Positions 1 to 8,120 of a stretch of DNA of 64,000 nucleotides are shown piece after piece. The notes below the pieces were generated by a model. The model searched no databases and was not told the origin of the DNA. It was given only the letters and a program-made list of their open reading frames with translations. Position 1 is the first letter of the stretch, and each line of letters begins with the position of its first letter. The translations under genes were made by a program, and so were the position numbers. The stretch covers positions 1 through 64,000 of the forward strand of contig CAZHAX010000003.1 of the NCBI GenBank assembly GCA_964530325.1, read 5' to 3'. The DNA comes from CAZHAX01 sp964530325. GTDB taxonomy: Bacteria > Chloroflexota > Anaerolineae > B4-G1.

Positions 1-2021
1 ACGGCGACGGCTACTCGGACGTCATCGTCGGCGCCTACGGCTACGACAACGGCGAGACGAACGAAGGGCGGGCCTACGTCTACCACGGCTCGGCGACAGG
101 GCTCTCCACGACGGCGGGCTGGACCGCTGAGAGCGACCAGATTGATGCCGAATTCGGCATCTCGGTAGCGACGGCCGGCGACGTCAACGGCGACGGCTGC
201 TCAGACGTGATCGTCGGCGCCTACGTCTACGACGACGGCGAGACAAACGAAGGGCGGGCCTACGTCTACCACGGCTCGGCCACAGGGCTCTCCGCGACGG
301 CGGGCTGGGCCGCCGAGAGCGACCAGCAAGCCGCCCGCTTCGGCTTCTCGGTGGCGACGGCCGGCGACGTCAACGGCGACGGCTATTCTGACGTCATCGT
401 CGGCGCCTACGGCTACGACGACGGCGAGACGCACGGAGGGCGGGCCTACGTCTACCACGGCTCGGCGACAGGGCTCTCGGCGACGGCGGACTGGACGGCC
501 GAGAGCGGCCAGATCGGCGCCTACTTCGGCAAGTCCGTGGCTACGGCCGGCGACGTCAACGGCGACGGCTACACAGACGTGATCGTCGGTGCCTACGGCT
601 ACGACAACGGCGAGTCGTACGAAGGGCGGGCCTACGTCTACCACGGCTCGGCCACAGGGCTTTCGGCGACGGCGGACTGGACCGCCGAGAGCAACCAGAC
701 CAATGCCGAATTCGCCCTCTCGGTAGCGACGGCCGGCGACGTCAACGGCGACGGCTGCTCGGACGTGATCGTCGGCGCGCACTACTACGACAGCGGCGAG
801 ACGAACGAAGGGCGGGCCTACGTCTACCACGGCTCGGCGACAGGGCTTTCCACGACGGCGGGCTGGACCGCCGAGAGCAACCAGACCAATGCCTACTTCG
901 GCTTCTCGGTAGCGACGGCAGGCGACGTCAACGGCGACGGCTACTCGGACGTCATCGTCGGCGCCTACGGCTACGACAACGGCGAGACGAACGAAGGGCG
1001 GGCCTACGTCTACCACGGCTCGGCGACAGGGCTCTCCACGACGGCGGACTGGACCGCCGAGAGCGACCAGGAATACGCCATGCTTGGCGGCTCGGTGGGA
1101 ACGGCAGGGGACGTCAACGGCGACGGCTACTCAGACGTCGTCGTCGGCGCGCACTCGTACCACAACGGCGAGACGAACGAAGGGCGGGCCTACGTCTACC
1201 ATGGCTCGGCGACAGGGCTTTCCACGGCGGCGGGCTGGACCGCCGAGAGCGACCAGATCAGCGCCTACTTCGGCAGCTCGGTAGCGACGGCCGGCGACGT
1301 CAACGGCGACGGCTACTCAGACGTCGTCGTCGGCGCGTACGGCTACGACAACGGCGAGACGAACGAAGGGCGGGCCTACGTCTACCACGGCTCGGCGACA
1401 GGGCTCTCGGCGACGGCGGACTGGACCGCCGAGAGCGACCAGACCGACGCCCACTTCGGCCAGTCGGTAGCGACGGCAGGGGATGTGAACGGCGACGGCT
1501 ACTCGGACGTCATCGTCGGCGCAGCGGACTACGACGACGGCGATTTCTCCGAAGGTGGCGCCTTTCTGTACTACGGGAACGGGGGCGATGGCCTGCACTT
1601 GCTGCCTCGCCAACTGCGCAGCGATGGCTCGGCGCCCATCGCATCTGGCGGTCTCTCCGACTCGGGCACAGCCTTTCAACTGGGCTTGACCGGCCGCATG
1701 CCGCTGGGACGCGAAGAGGTGCGCCTGCAGTGGCAGGTGGCCCGGTTCGGCACGCCGATCACCGCCACGACGGTCATCAGCGGCGTCAGCGGCTGGACCG
1801 ACGTGCTGACCACCGGCGTCGAGATCAGCCAAACCGTCAGCGGCCTCGACCCGGACACCCGCTATCACTGGCGCGTGCGACTGCTCTACCGTCCCGGCAA
1901 CGCGCTGGGGCAGCCAGCCAGCCGCTGGATCAGCATCCCCTGCAATGGCTGGAACGAGGCCGACGTGCGCACAGCAGCGCCCCACTCCGTCTACCTGCCG
2001 CTCGTGCTGCGCAGCTACTGA
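1..2021 (+). CDS. Secreted FG-GAP repeat protein, 5' end missing
   Basis: The reading frame is already open at base 3, so the start lies left of the window. About nine copies of a 61-residue (183-nt) unit follow one another to about base 1560. Each carries a calcium-binding-like DVNGDGYSDV loop followed by VIVGAYGYD and GRAYVYHGSATGLS, the FG-GAP/integrin-type beta-propeller blade. After the repeats come about 130 residues resembling a fibronectin-type domain (VSGLDPDTRYHWRVR), then a C-terminal VYLPLVLRSY tail. Such tails are common on secreted Chloroflexota proteins and are probably a surface-sorting or anchoring signal (inference). The copies are nearly identical in DNA, suggesting recent duplication or conversion. 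A large hairpin at 2023-2077 ends the unit. Likely extracellular adhesion or binding; no catalytic domain is visible. Confidence 0.85.
   Translation, partial: GDGYSDVIVGAYGYDNGETNEGRAYVYHGSATGLSTTAGWTAESDQIDAEFGISVATAGDVNGDGCSDVIVGAYVYDDGETNEGRAYVYHGSATGLSATAGWAAESDQQAARFGFSVATAGDVNGDGYSDVIVGAYGYDDGETHGGRAYVYHGSATGLSATADWTAESGQIGAYFGKSVATAGDVNGDGYTDVIVGAYGYDNGESYEGRAYVYHGSATGLSATADWTAESNQTNAEFALSVATAGDVNGDGCSDVIVGAHYYDSGETNEGRAYVYHGSATGLSTTAGWTAESNQTNAYFGFSVATAGDVNGDGYSDVIVGAYGYDNGETNEGRAYVYHGSATGLSTTADWTAESDQEYAMLGGSVGTAGDVNGDGYSDVVVGAHSYHNGETNEGRAYVYHGSATGLSTAAGWTAESDQISAYFGSSVATAGDVNGDGYSDVVVGAYGYDNGETNEGRAYVYHGSATGLSATADWTAESDQTDAHFGQSVATAGDVNGDGYSDVIVGAADYDDGDFSEGGAFLYYGNGGDGLHLLPRQLRSDGSAPIASGGLSDSGTAFQLGLTGRMPLGREEVRLQWQVARFGTPITATTVISGVSGWTDVLTTGVEISQTVSGLDPDTRYHWRVRLLYRPGNALGQPASRWISIPCNGWNEADVRTAAPHSVYLPLVLRSY
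3..1560. repeat. 183-nt tandem DNA repeats coding FG-GAP blades
   Basis: Nine near-identical units begin near 3, 180, 363, 546, 729, 912, 1095, 1290 and 1473. Only the loop after SDQ/SNQ and the third position of some codons differ. High identity makes the copy number prone to assembly collapse. Confidence 0.85.
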
Positions 2022-2022
2022 G

Positions 2023-2077
2023 CCGGCGACCCGACCTGGCCGGGACCTGAGTCCCGGCCAGGTCAGTTGGTCGCCGG
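2023..2077. terminator. Long hairpin after the FG-GAP gene
   Basis: A perfect 14-bp stem (2033-2046 with 2051-2064) around a 4-nt loop sits inside a second 9-bp stem (2023-2031 with 2069-2077). It starts two bases after the stop codon. No T-run follows. Confidence 0.7.
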
Positions 2078-2193
2078 CCCCAGCATAGTGCTGTATTGTG
2101 GCCAACGGTGCAGAGCCCGGCAATTCAGAAGCCGCCAAGCTCAAGGCGTGACCATGGAGTGCTGCACTGAGCAAGCTTGCGCTGGAACTGCAT

Positions 2194-2222
2194 TTGCCTC
2201 TGCCTCCTCCCTGTGCTACAAT
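2194..2222 (+). promoter_or_regulatory. Sigma-A-type promoter with a long leader
   Basis: TTGCCT (2194-2199), 17 nt, TACAAT (2217-2222) preceded by TG at -15/-14 (extended -10). The next start codon on this strand with a good ribosome-binding site is at 2623, so the transcript would carry about 390 untranslated bases. These contain a strong hairpin at 2431-2459. I recognise no known riboswitch class and see no gene between 2078 and 2622. Confidence 0.5.
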
Positions 2223-2622
2223 CCGCGGCACCTCATAGAGCCGCGCGTGTCCTCGCGCACCGTACGAGGGGAACCGGCCTCTAGCGGAAGGATCGGGCGG
2301 TATCGAGACAATCGGGGCGGGCAATCGAGCGTGAGCCTGGGGCCCCACTCCCTCGAGTTCGTGACGGTGTCACCCACATAGCATCGCAGTAGATCCGGCA
2401 CAACTCGGTTTTCCGGGCGGCGCGGCCGCAGGGGATGCGGGAGTAATTCCTGCAGCCCCATCGCGGATGCAACTGGCGTCGCGTTTTCCTCGCACCACAT
2501 CCCCTGATCTTGCTCCACTCTATCGCGGAATAAGCCTGCCTGGCAGGGTTGACCGCGACAGAACTGTTGATCTCGCAGCGGCGGTCGGTTTCATCGGCGT
2601 ACGAGAAGACAAAGGAGGCGAC

Positions 2623-4487
2623 ATGAAAGGCAGACTGACTATCGTCTTGTCGGCAGTCTCAGCAATGGCGGCCCTACTGTGGGTCGCGGCATCAGCAGGT
2701 GCCAGCCCGCTGGCAATCTCCAGCGCGCAGAGCGGCGCGCCCGCGGTCATCAGCTACCAAGGGCAGGTGACGGTGGGCGGCTCGCCCTACGATGGCACCG
2801 GCTACTTCAAGTTCGCCGTCGTGAACGCGGCTGGAACGACCGCCTACTGGTCGAACGACGGCACCTCCAGCAGCGGCAGTGAGCCGACCGCCGGCTCGCC
2901 GCTGACGGTGGACGACGGCCTGTTCAACGTGTTGCTGGGCGATACGTCGCTCAGCAACATGACTGAGGTGATGTCCCCCTCCGTGTTCGACGGAATCGGC
3001 CGCTACCTGCGGGTCTGGTTCAGCACCGATGACACCACCTACCAGCAGTTGAGCCCCGACCGGCGCATCGCGGCGGTGCCCTACGCGCTCCAGGCGCAGG
3101 AGGCGGCGAACGCCGACCTGCTCGATGGTCAGCAGGGGTCATACTACCAGGCCAGGGTCAGCGGGACCTGCCCGGTGGGCAGCACTGTGCGCGCCGTCAA
3201 CGCGGATGGCACGGTCGTCTGCCAGGCCGACGCGCCGCTCAACCGGGTCATCGGCCCCACGGCCAACGTCACCACCACGCTGGACAGCACCGGCAGCGTC
3301 GGCTACCACACCTCAGTGACCATCGGCACCGACGGGCTGGGGCTTATCAGCTACCGCGACGCCACCAACAACGACCTGAAGGTGGCCCACTGCGACGACC
3401 TGGCCTGCACNNNNNNNNNNNNNNNNNNNNNNNNNNNNNNNNNNNNNNNNNNNNNNNNNNNNNNNNNNNNNNNNNNNNNNNNNNNNNNNNNNNNNNNNNN
3501 NNNNNNNNNNGCGACGCCACCAACAACGACCTGAAGGTGGCCCACTGCGACGACCTGGCCTGCACGTCCGCCACCGTGAGCACGCTGGACAGCGCCGGGT
3601 CCGTCGGCTCTTACACCTCGGTGACGATCGGCGCCGACCGGCTGGGGCTTATCAGCTACCGCGACGCCACCAACGACGACCTGAAGGTGGCCCACTGCGA
3701 CGACCTGGCCTGCACCTCCGCCATCACCACCACGCTGGACAGCACCGGGTACGTCGGCGAGTACACCTCGGTGACGATCGGTGCCGATGGGCTGGGGCTG
3801 ATCAGCTACTACGACGTCGGCAACCTCGACCTGAAGGTGGCCCACTGCAGCGACCTGGCCTGCATCTCCGCCACCGTGAACACGCTGGACAGCGCCGGGA
3901 ACGTCGGCGAGTACACCTCGGTGACGATCGGCGCCGACGGGCGGGCGCTGATCAGCTACTTCGACCTCACCAACCACGACCTGAAGGTGGCCCACTGCGA
4001 CGACCTAGCCTGCACCTCCGCCACCGTGAGCACGCTGGACAGCACCGGGAACGTCGGCTGGTACACCTCGGTGACGATCGGCGCCGACGGACTGGGGCTC
4101 GTCGGCTACTACGACTACACCAACGGCGACCTGAAGGTGGCCCACTGCGACGACCTGGCCTGCACCTCCGCCACCGTGAACACGCTGGACAGCGCAGGGG
4201 ATGTCGGCTGGTTCACCTCGGTGACCATCGCCGCCGACGGGCTGGGGCTGATCAGCTACTTCGACCTCACCAACGGCGAGCTGAAGGTGACCCACTGCAG
4301 CGACCTGGCCTGCACCTCCGCCACCGTGACCACGCTGGACAACGCCGGAATGGTCGGCTATTACACCTCGGTGACGATAGGCGCCGACGGGCTGGGGCTG
4401 ATCAGCTACTTCGACGTCACCAACTACGACCTGAAGGTGGCACACTGCGGGAGCGCGTTCTGCGTCGACTACTTCCGGCGGCGGTGA
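2623..4487 (+). CDS. Secreted 50-residue tandem repeat protein, split by an assembly gap
   Basis: The start is ATG 2623 behind AAAGGAGGCGAC. An N-terminal signal peptide (residues 1 to about 27) ends at an ASAGAS-like site. A head domain of about 200 residues follows (GQVTVGGSPYDG, RYLRVWFSTDD, ALQAQEAANADLLDG). It resembles tail-fibre/collar-like N-terminal regions of other secreted repeat proteins. Then come 50-residue units with the pattern TLDSAG-VG-YTSVTIGADGLGLISY-D-TN-DLKVAHC-DLAC, with about two cysteines per unit. The 100-N gap (3411-3510) shifts the frame as written; joining the identical 55-nt flanks restores one continuous frame. The protein ends HCGSAFCVDYFRRR without the YLPLVLR tail of its neighbours. 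Function unknown; the spaced cysteines suggest an extracellular disulfide-stabilised solenoid or propeller. The next gene starts 13 nt after the stop. Confidence 0.75.
3260..4450. repeat. 150-nt tandem repeats in the secreted repeat protein
   Basis: At least seven 150-nt units, each encoding one 50-residue repeat, are visible around the gap. True copy number cannot be read because the N block lies inside the array. Confidence 0.8.
3411..3510. other. Assembly gap of 100 N
   Basis: Exactly 100 N. The 55 bases before the gap (3356-3410) are identical to the 55 bases after it (3511-3565). Removing one copy plus the N block (155 nt) restores the reading frame. Confidence 0.95.
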
Positions 4488-4500
4488 GAGGAGCAGCGCG

Positions 4501-4782
4501 ATGAACAAGCGACGCGGGATAATGGTCGCAGCAGCGCTTCTCGTGGCCCTGGCTCTCGTCGCCGGCGCGCTGGCGCAGGGGGTGCCGGCTATCGAGCGTC
4601 GGATCGTCGCCGGCGCGGGAGGGGAGTCGACGGGCGCCGGTGAGCTGGCTGTGAACAGCACGCTGGGAGAGCCGATCATCGGCCCTGCCGGCGGCGGCTC
4701 CGTCTCGCTGGGGGCCGGATACTGGCATGGCGGGGCGGCGGAGTACAAGGTCTACCTGCCGCTCGTGCTGCGCAGCTACTGA
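4501..4782 (+). CDS. Small secreted protein with YLPLVLR tail
   Basis: 93 residues: an N-terminal signal peptide (hydrophobic core VAAALLVALALVAGALA, residues 9 to about 25), a short body with STLGEPIIG and LGAGYW, and the C-terminal VYLPLVLRSY. GAGGAG lies nine bases before ATG 4501. The last 35 bases (4749-4783) are identical in DNA to the end of the FG-GAP gene (1988-2022). It lies 13 nt after the repeat-protein gene and is probably cotranscribed. Function unknown. The STLGEPIIG...LGAGYW pattern recurs in secreted proteins of Chloroflexota, from general knowledge. Confidence 0.65.
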   Translation: MNKRRGIMVAAALLVALALVAGALAQGVPAIERRIVAGAGGESTGAGELAVNSTLGEPIIGPAGGGSVSLGAGYWHGGAAEYKVYLPLVLRSY

Positions 4783-4795
4783 GCTCTGGGGAAAC

Positions 4796-4818
4796 GGGGC
4801 GGGCACAGGGCCCGCCCC
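4796..4818. terminator. GC-rich hairpin
   Basis: A 9-bp perfect stem (4796-4804 with 4810-4818) and 5-nt loop, 14 nt after the stop of the small secreted protein. The following CCCTGCAACAC is repeated after the rpoD hairpin at 32434-32444. Confidence 0.55.
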
Positions 4819-4954
4819 TGCAACACGCCACGTGGCGAGAAGCGGAAACGACCATAGGGAAACGGATGATCCGGCCAGGCCTTCCTCTGTGTGCTCCGTG
4901 CCCCTGCGGTTTGCCCTTCTCAGCTATCCAGTCGCGGCCAGCCAGCGCAGCCAC

Positions 4955-4983
4955 TTGCGATCTCGAACGCCCTGTGCTACCAT
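4955..4983 (+). promoter_or_regulatory. Sigma-A-type promoter for the glycosyltransferase
   Basis: TTGCGA (4955-4960), 17 nt, TACCAT (4978-4983) with an extended-10 TG at 4975-4976. It lies about 30 nt before the chosen start. Confidence 0.55.
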
Positions 4984-5015
4984 CGTAGTCAGACCGCAAG
5001 GGGGTGCTCCAGATC

Positions 5016-6176
5016 GTGCGCGTCGTGATGGTCGGCCCGTTCGGTATGCGGCCCAAGGGGACGATGGGCGTCCGCGCCCTGCCGATGGCCAAGGCGCTCG
5101 TCGACCGCGGCCACCACGTGACTATGCTCCTCCCACCCTGGGAGGATCCCGACCACGCCGGCCTGGCCTGGGCAGACGAGGGCGTCGTCGTCCGGAACAT
5201 GCCGCTCCCACCCCGCGTGCCAGGTCTCTTCCACCTGCTCATAGCCCTGCGCCTGGCTCGGCGGACGATGGCCCTCAAGCCGGACGTCGTTCACCTCTTC
5301 AAGCCGAAGTCGTACAGCGGCCTGACCCACTGGCTGCTCAACCTGCTGCCGCGCTCGGCGAGGCCCCGGCTCGCCATCGATACGGACGACTGGGAGGGTG
5401 CTGGCGGATGGAACGAGATCGGCGGCTACACGCTCACGCAGCGGCGGTTCTTCGCCTGGCAGGAGCGCTGGGGCCTCACGCACGCCGATGCTGTTACCGT
5501 GGCCAGTCGGGCCTTGGAGGGCCTGGTGTGGGCCGTGGGAGTGCCGCGCGAGCAGGTGTTCTACGTACCGAATGGCGTCTGGGACCCGCCGGCTCCGGTC
5601 GAGCCGCCTGCACCGGGTGGCAGACCAACGATTCTCCTTTACACACGCTTCTTTGAGTTTCCTCTGCTCCGCGTCATCGATCTGCTTCAGCGCGTGCGCC
5701 AGGCTGTTCCCCAAGCACGCCTGCTCGTCGTCGGCAAGGGGCTGACCGGCGAAGAGGACCAGCTGCTCCAGCTGGCCGAGGAAGCGGGCCTGGCAGAAGA
5801 GGTCGAGTACGTCGGCTGGGTCGAGCCTGCGCAGCTGCCCGGCTACTTCGGACGGGCCAGCGTGGCCATCTACCCATACGAGGACACGCTGATCAACCGG
5901 GCCAAGTGCGCAGTCAAACTGCTCGACCTGCTGGCGGCCGGCGTTCCTGTTGTAGCGGAAGCGGTGGGCCAGAATCGGGAGTGCATCGTCCACGGCGAGA
6001 CAGGTTGGCTGGTCGATCCGGAGGACGACTCAGCCTTCGCCGACGCAGTCGTCCATCTGCTGCAGGAGGCGCCGCTGCGCCGCCGTCTGGCCCAGGCCGC
6101 CTCAAGCGACGCCCGCCAGCGCTTCGGCTGGGATCGGCTGGTCGAGACTGTGGAACAGGCCTACACGCCGAGCTAG
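5016..6176 (+). CDS. Glycosyltransferase family 4 (GT-B)
   Basis: The N-terminus MRVVMVGPFGMRPKGTM is the first Rossmann strand and glycine loop of GT4 enzymes. The C-terminal half has the donor-binding pattern (RASVAIYPYEDTLINRAKCAVKLLDLLAAGVPVVA, then ECIVHGETGWLV), with the expected acidic and glycine positions for a nucleotide sugar. I chose GTG 5016 because AGGGGGT lies ten bases upstream; GTG 5004 and ATG 5028 are alternatives. It has its own promoter. The product should be a cytoplasmic enzyme transferring a sugar to a lipid or polysaccharide acceptor. The substrate cannot be read. Confidence 0.85.
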   Translation: MRVVMVGPFGMRPKGTMGVRALPMAKALVDRGHHVTMLLPPWEDPDHAGLAWADEGVVVRNMPLPPRVPGLFHLLIALRLARRTMALKPDVVHLFKPKSYSGLTHWLLNLLPRSARPRLAIDTDDWEGAGGWNEIGGYTLTQRRFFAWQERWGLTHADAVTVASRALEGLVWAVGVPREQVFYVPNGVWDPPAPVEPPAPGGRPTILLYTRFFEFPLLRVIDLLQRVRQAVPQARLLVVGKGLTGEEDQLLQLAEEAGLAEEVEYVGWVEPAQLPGYFGRASVAIYPYEDTLINRAKCAVKLLDLLAAGVPVVAEAVGQNRECIVHGETGWLVDPEDDSAFADAVVHLLQEAPLRRRLAQAASSDARQRFGWDRLVETVEQAYTPS

Positions 6177-6222
6177 CCGCTGCCTCGTGCTGCCGACCCC
6201 ATTCCCCTACTACCCCTTGTCT

Positions 6223-7038
6223 CTAGTCGCCGGATGTCGACGGGCCCTGGCGGCGTGCCCGATCTCCCTCTCTGCGGCGAAATGGCCACCAGGAGCGCAC
6301 ATCCTTCGCCGCGAAGGCGGCCACATCCCTGATCAAGCGTCGTGTCCCGTCATACTCCGCCCTCCATCCTTCCCATCCCCAGGAGGTCTCCGGGTTCTCC
6401 AGCAGCTCGATCAAGACGGACCATCCGAGCAGCAGGAAGAGATCGGAGAGATCGACGGCGATCAGGCCGGGCACGGCAACGAAGTCAAGCACGTAGCCGC
6501 GCAGGAAGACGTCCGCCAGCCAGCTGAGGTACCCGGCGGTGAAACCCAGAAGGCTCAGGTCGATCCACAGGCTCCTTCTCCTGGTGGAGACGTAGTAGCG
6601 GTAGGCGACGACGGCCAGGGCCGGGACGGTGATGGCTCCTGCTACGAGCAGCGGCTTGGCCCAGACAGGCGCGAACCAGGAGGCTGCTGGATTGGGGACG
6701 TTCGCAAAGTGCAGCCAGCCCTCCGCCAGCGGCACGCTCGAGTTCGGCCGCAGCAGCTGGCTCGCCGCGACCTTGCCGCCCTGGTCAAGAGCGACCATCA
6801 GTAGAATGAGCAAAGCCATGCTGCGGCCTCCGGCCACCGTCCTCACCCGTGTGCTCCAGGCGAAGAGCAGGCAACCGAGCAGGTAGAGCAGCAGGAGCAC
6901 GGCGAAGGCGACGAGCAACTGGTGAGGGCTCAGGGCCCTGCCGCCCGCAATCAGAAGCAGGATCCACGCCACCCACTCCGCGCCGAAGATCAGCTTCGGC
7001 AGGGTGGGGCTGAAGAAGGCCCGGGCTCTCTGGATCAC
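6223..7038 (-). CDS. LspA-like (signal peptidase II family) membrane protein
   Basis: Signal peptidase II features appear in order: LDQGGK (family: DQxxK), FANVPNPAASW (family: NxGAAF), then a helix ending RGYVLDF and, 13 residues on, AVDLSD. The two aspartates in VLDF and LSD match the aspartyl-protease dyad. The usual Asn and Arg of GNLIDR are replaced (YLSWLADV), and an N-terminal extension adds two or more membrane helices, so the protein is longer than typical LspA (about 160 residues). The frame is open upstream to 7155, overlapping scpA. I prefer GTG 7038 behind AGGGAC. It is probably cotranscribed with scpA. It may be a genuine prolipoprotein peptidase or a derived relative. Confidence 0.6.
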   Translation of the reverse strand: MIQRARAFFSPTLPKLIFGAEWVAWILLLIAGGRALSPHQLLVAFAVLLLLYLLGCLLFAWSTRVRTVAGGRSMALLILLMVALDQGGKVAASQLLRPNSSVPLAEGWLHFANVPNPAASWFAPVWAKPLLVAGAITVPALAVVAYRYYVSTRRRSLWIDLSLLGFTAGYLSWLADVFLRGYVLDFVAVPGLIAVDLSDLFLLLGWSVLIELLENPETSWGWEGWRAEYDGTRRLIRDVAAFAAKDVRSWWPFRRREGDRARRQGPSTSGD

Positions 7039-7114
7039 AGCGTCCCTGACTAGCTGCCGGCACAGGGTCTTGCGGCCTGCACGGACGATCGAGCAACCGT
7101 GCGGCGCGGCACCG

Positions 7115-7873
7115 CTATGATGCCGGCTGTTCGACGGGAGCCTGGCCCGCCGCAACCTCCTCAGGCTCCCGGGGCTTGATGTAGATAGTCCCGAACGGCT
7201 CCTCTTGCCAGACGTCGACCACGTCCCGCTTGATCAGCTCCAGGAGCGCCAGAAGAGTCACGATCACTTCCACCCGGCTCGCCGCCTGGGACAGCACGTC
7301 CCGGAAGCGCAGCCTGCGACCCCGTGCCAGCCGCTTCTGAATCAGCTCCTGCTGCTCGGCGATAGTAACCGTGATCGCAGCGACGACCTCCCCCGCCGGC
7401 AGTGCAGGCGCAGCGTCCAGCGCGTCCTGCACAGCCACCAGCAGGTCGCCGATGGTGACCTCGCCCAGCTCAAGCTGTGGCTCCGGGCGGGGCATGGGAG
7501 CGATGCGCACGAACCCCCTCAGCCCTTCCTGTTCACGCTCTCGCAGCAGCAAGGCGACCTCCTTGTACCGCTTGTAGGCGATAAGCTGCTGCACCAGCTC
7601 GTCACCGATATCCTCAGCCTCGGGCGCGAGCACGCGCGGGCGGGGCAGCAGGGCCAGTGACTTGATCAGCAGCAGCTTGGCCGCCACCACCAGGAAGTCG
7701 GCCAGATCCCGCACCTCGCGCTTCTCCAGATCGCGCAGGTAGGCCACGTACTGATCGGTCACCTTCGCCAACGATACGGTTGTTATGTCGAGCTCCTCCC
7801 GCTCGATGAGCCGGAGGAGGAGGTCGAGAGGCCCTTCGAAGACCTCGAGCTGCACCCGGTACTCTTTGTCCAT
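7115..7873 (-). CDS. scpA: Segregation and condensation protein A
   Basis: Kleisin of the bacterial SMC complex. The N-terminus has the diagnostic VFEGPLDLLLRLIEREELDIT, then DQYVAYLRDLEKREVRDLADFLVVAAKLLLIKS, and a C-terminal winged-helix (FRDVLSQAASRVEVIVTLLALLELIKR) that contacts the SMC head. 252 residues is normal. ATG 7873 has AGGA just upstream. scpB, often adjacent, is not in the window. The gene diverges from mreB across about 245 nt. Confidence 0.95.
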   Translation of the reverse strand: MDKEYRVQLEVFEGPLDLLLRLIEREELDITTVSLAKVTDQYVAYLRDLEKREVRDLADFLVVAAKLLLIKSLALLPRPRVLAPEAEDIGDELVQQLIAYKRYKEVALLLREREQEGLRGFVRIAPMPRPEPQLELGEVTIGDLLVAVQDALDAAPALPAGEVVAAITVTIAEQQELIQKRLARGRRLRFRDVLSQAASRVEVIVTLLALLELIKRDVVDVWQEEPFGTIYIKPREPEEVAAGQAPVEQPAS

Positions 7874-7992
7874 GTGGTCCTAACGCTGGCGGAGCCAGCT
7901 CCTTCGTGCGCCAGCGAGGCGGCCCGCGTCTGGTGGCGGATTATAGCACATCGCGCGCGCATTCCAAGGAAGTTCCCTCGCCCTCTGATTCG

Positions 7993-8001
7993 TGGTATAA
8001 T
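7993..8001 (+). promoter_or_regulatory. Extended -10 element upstream of mreB
   Basis: TGGTATAAT is a perfect extended -10. No convincing -35 hexamer sits 16-17 nt upstream. The leader to mreB would be about 110 nt. Confidence 0.5.
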
Positions 8002-8120
8002 CCTGCCTCGGCAGTACGCCAGCGCGGGCCGGGACTTGGTATCCTGGCAGCGCTGGCGTTGGCGAAAACGTAGGCCCCCAGCGCGGCTCGCTCGGCCGCT
8101 GGCGGGCGCAAGGAGATACG

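Noticed and set aside
201..1016. 271-codon antisense frame through the FG-GAP repeats
   Set aside because: It mirrors the 183-nt repeat composition and has no recognisable domain; the forward frame is clearly the gene.
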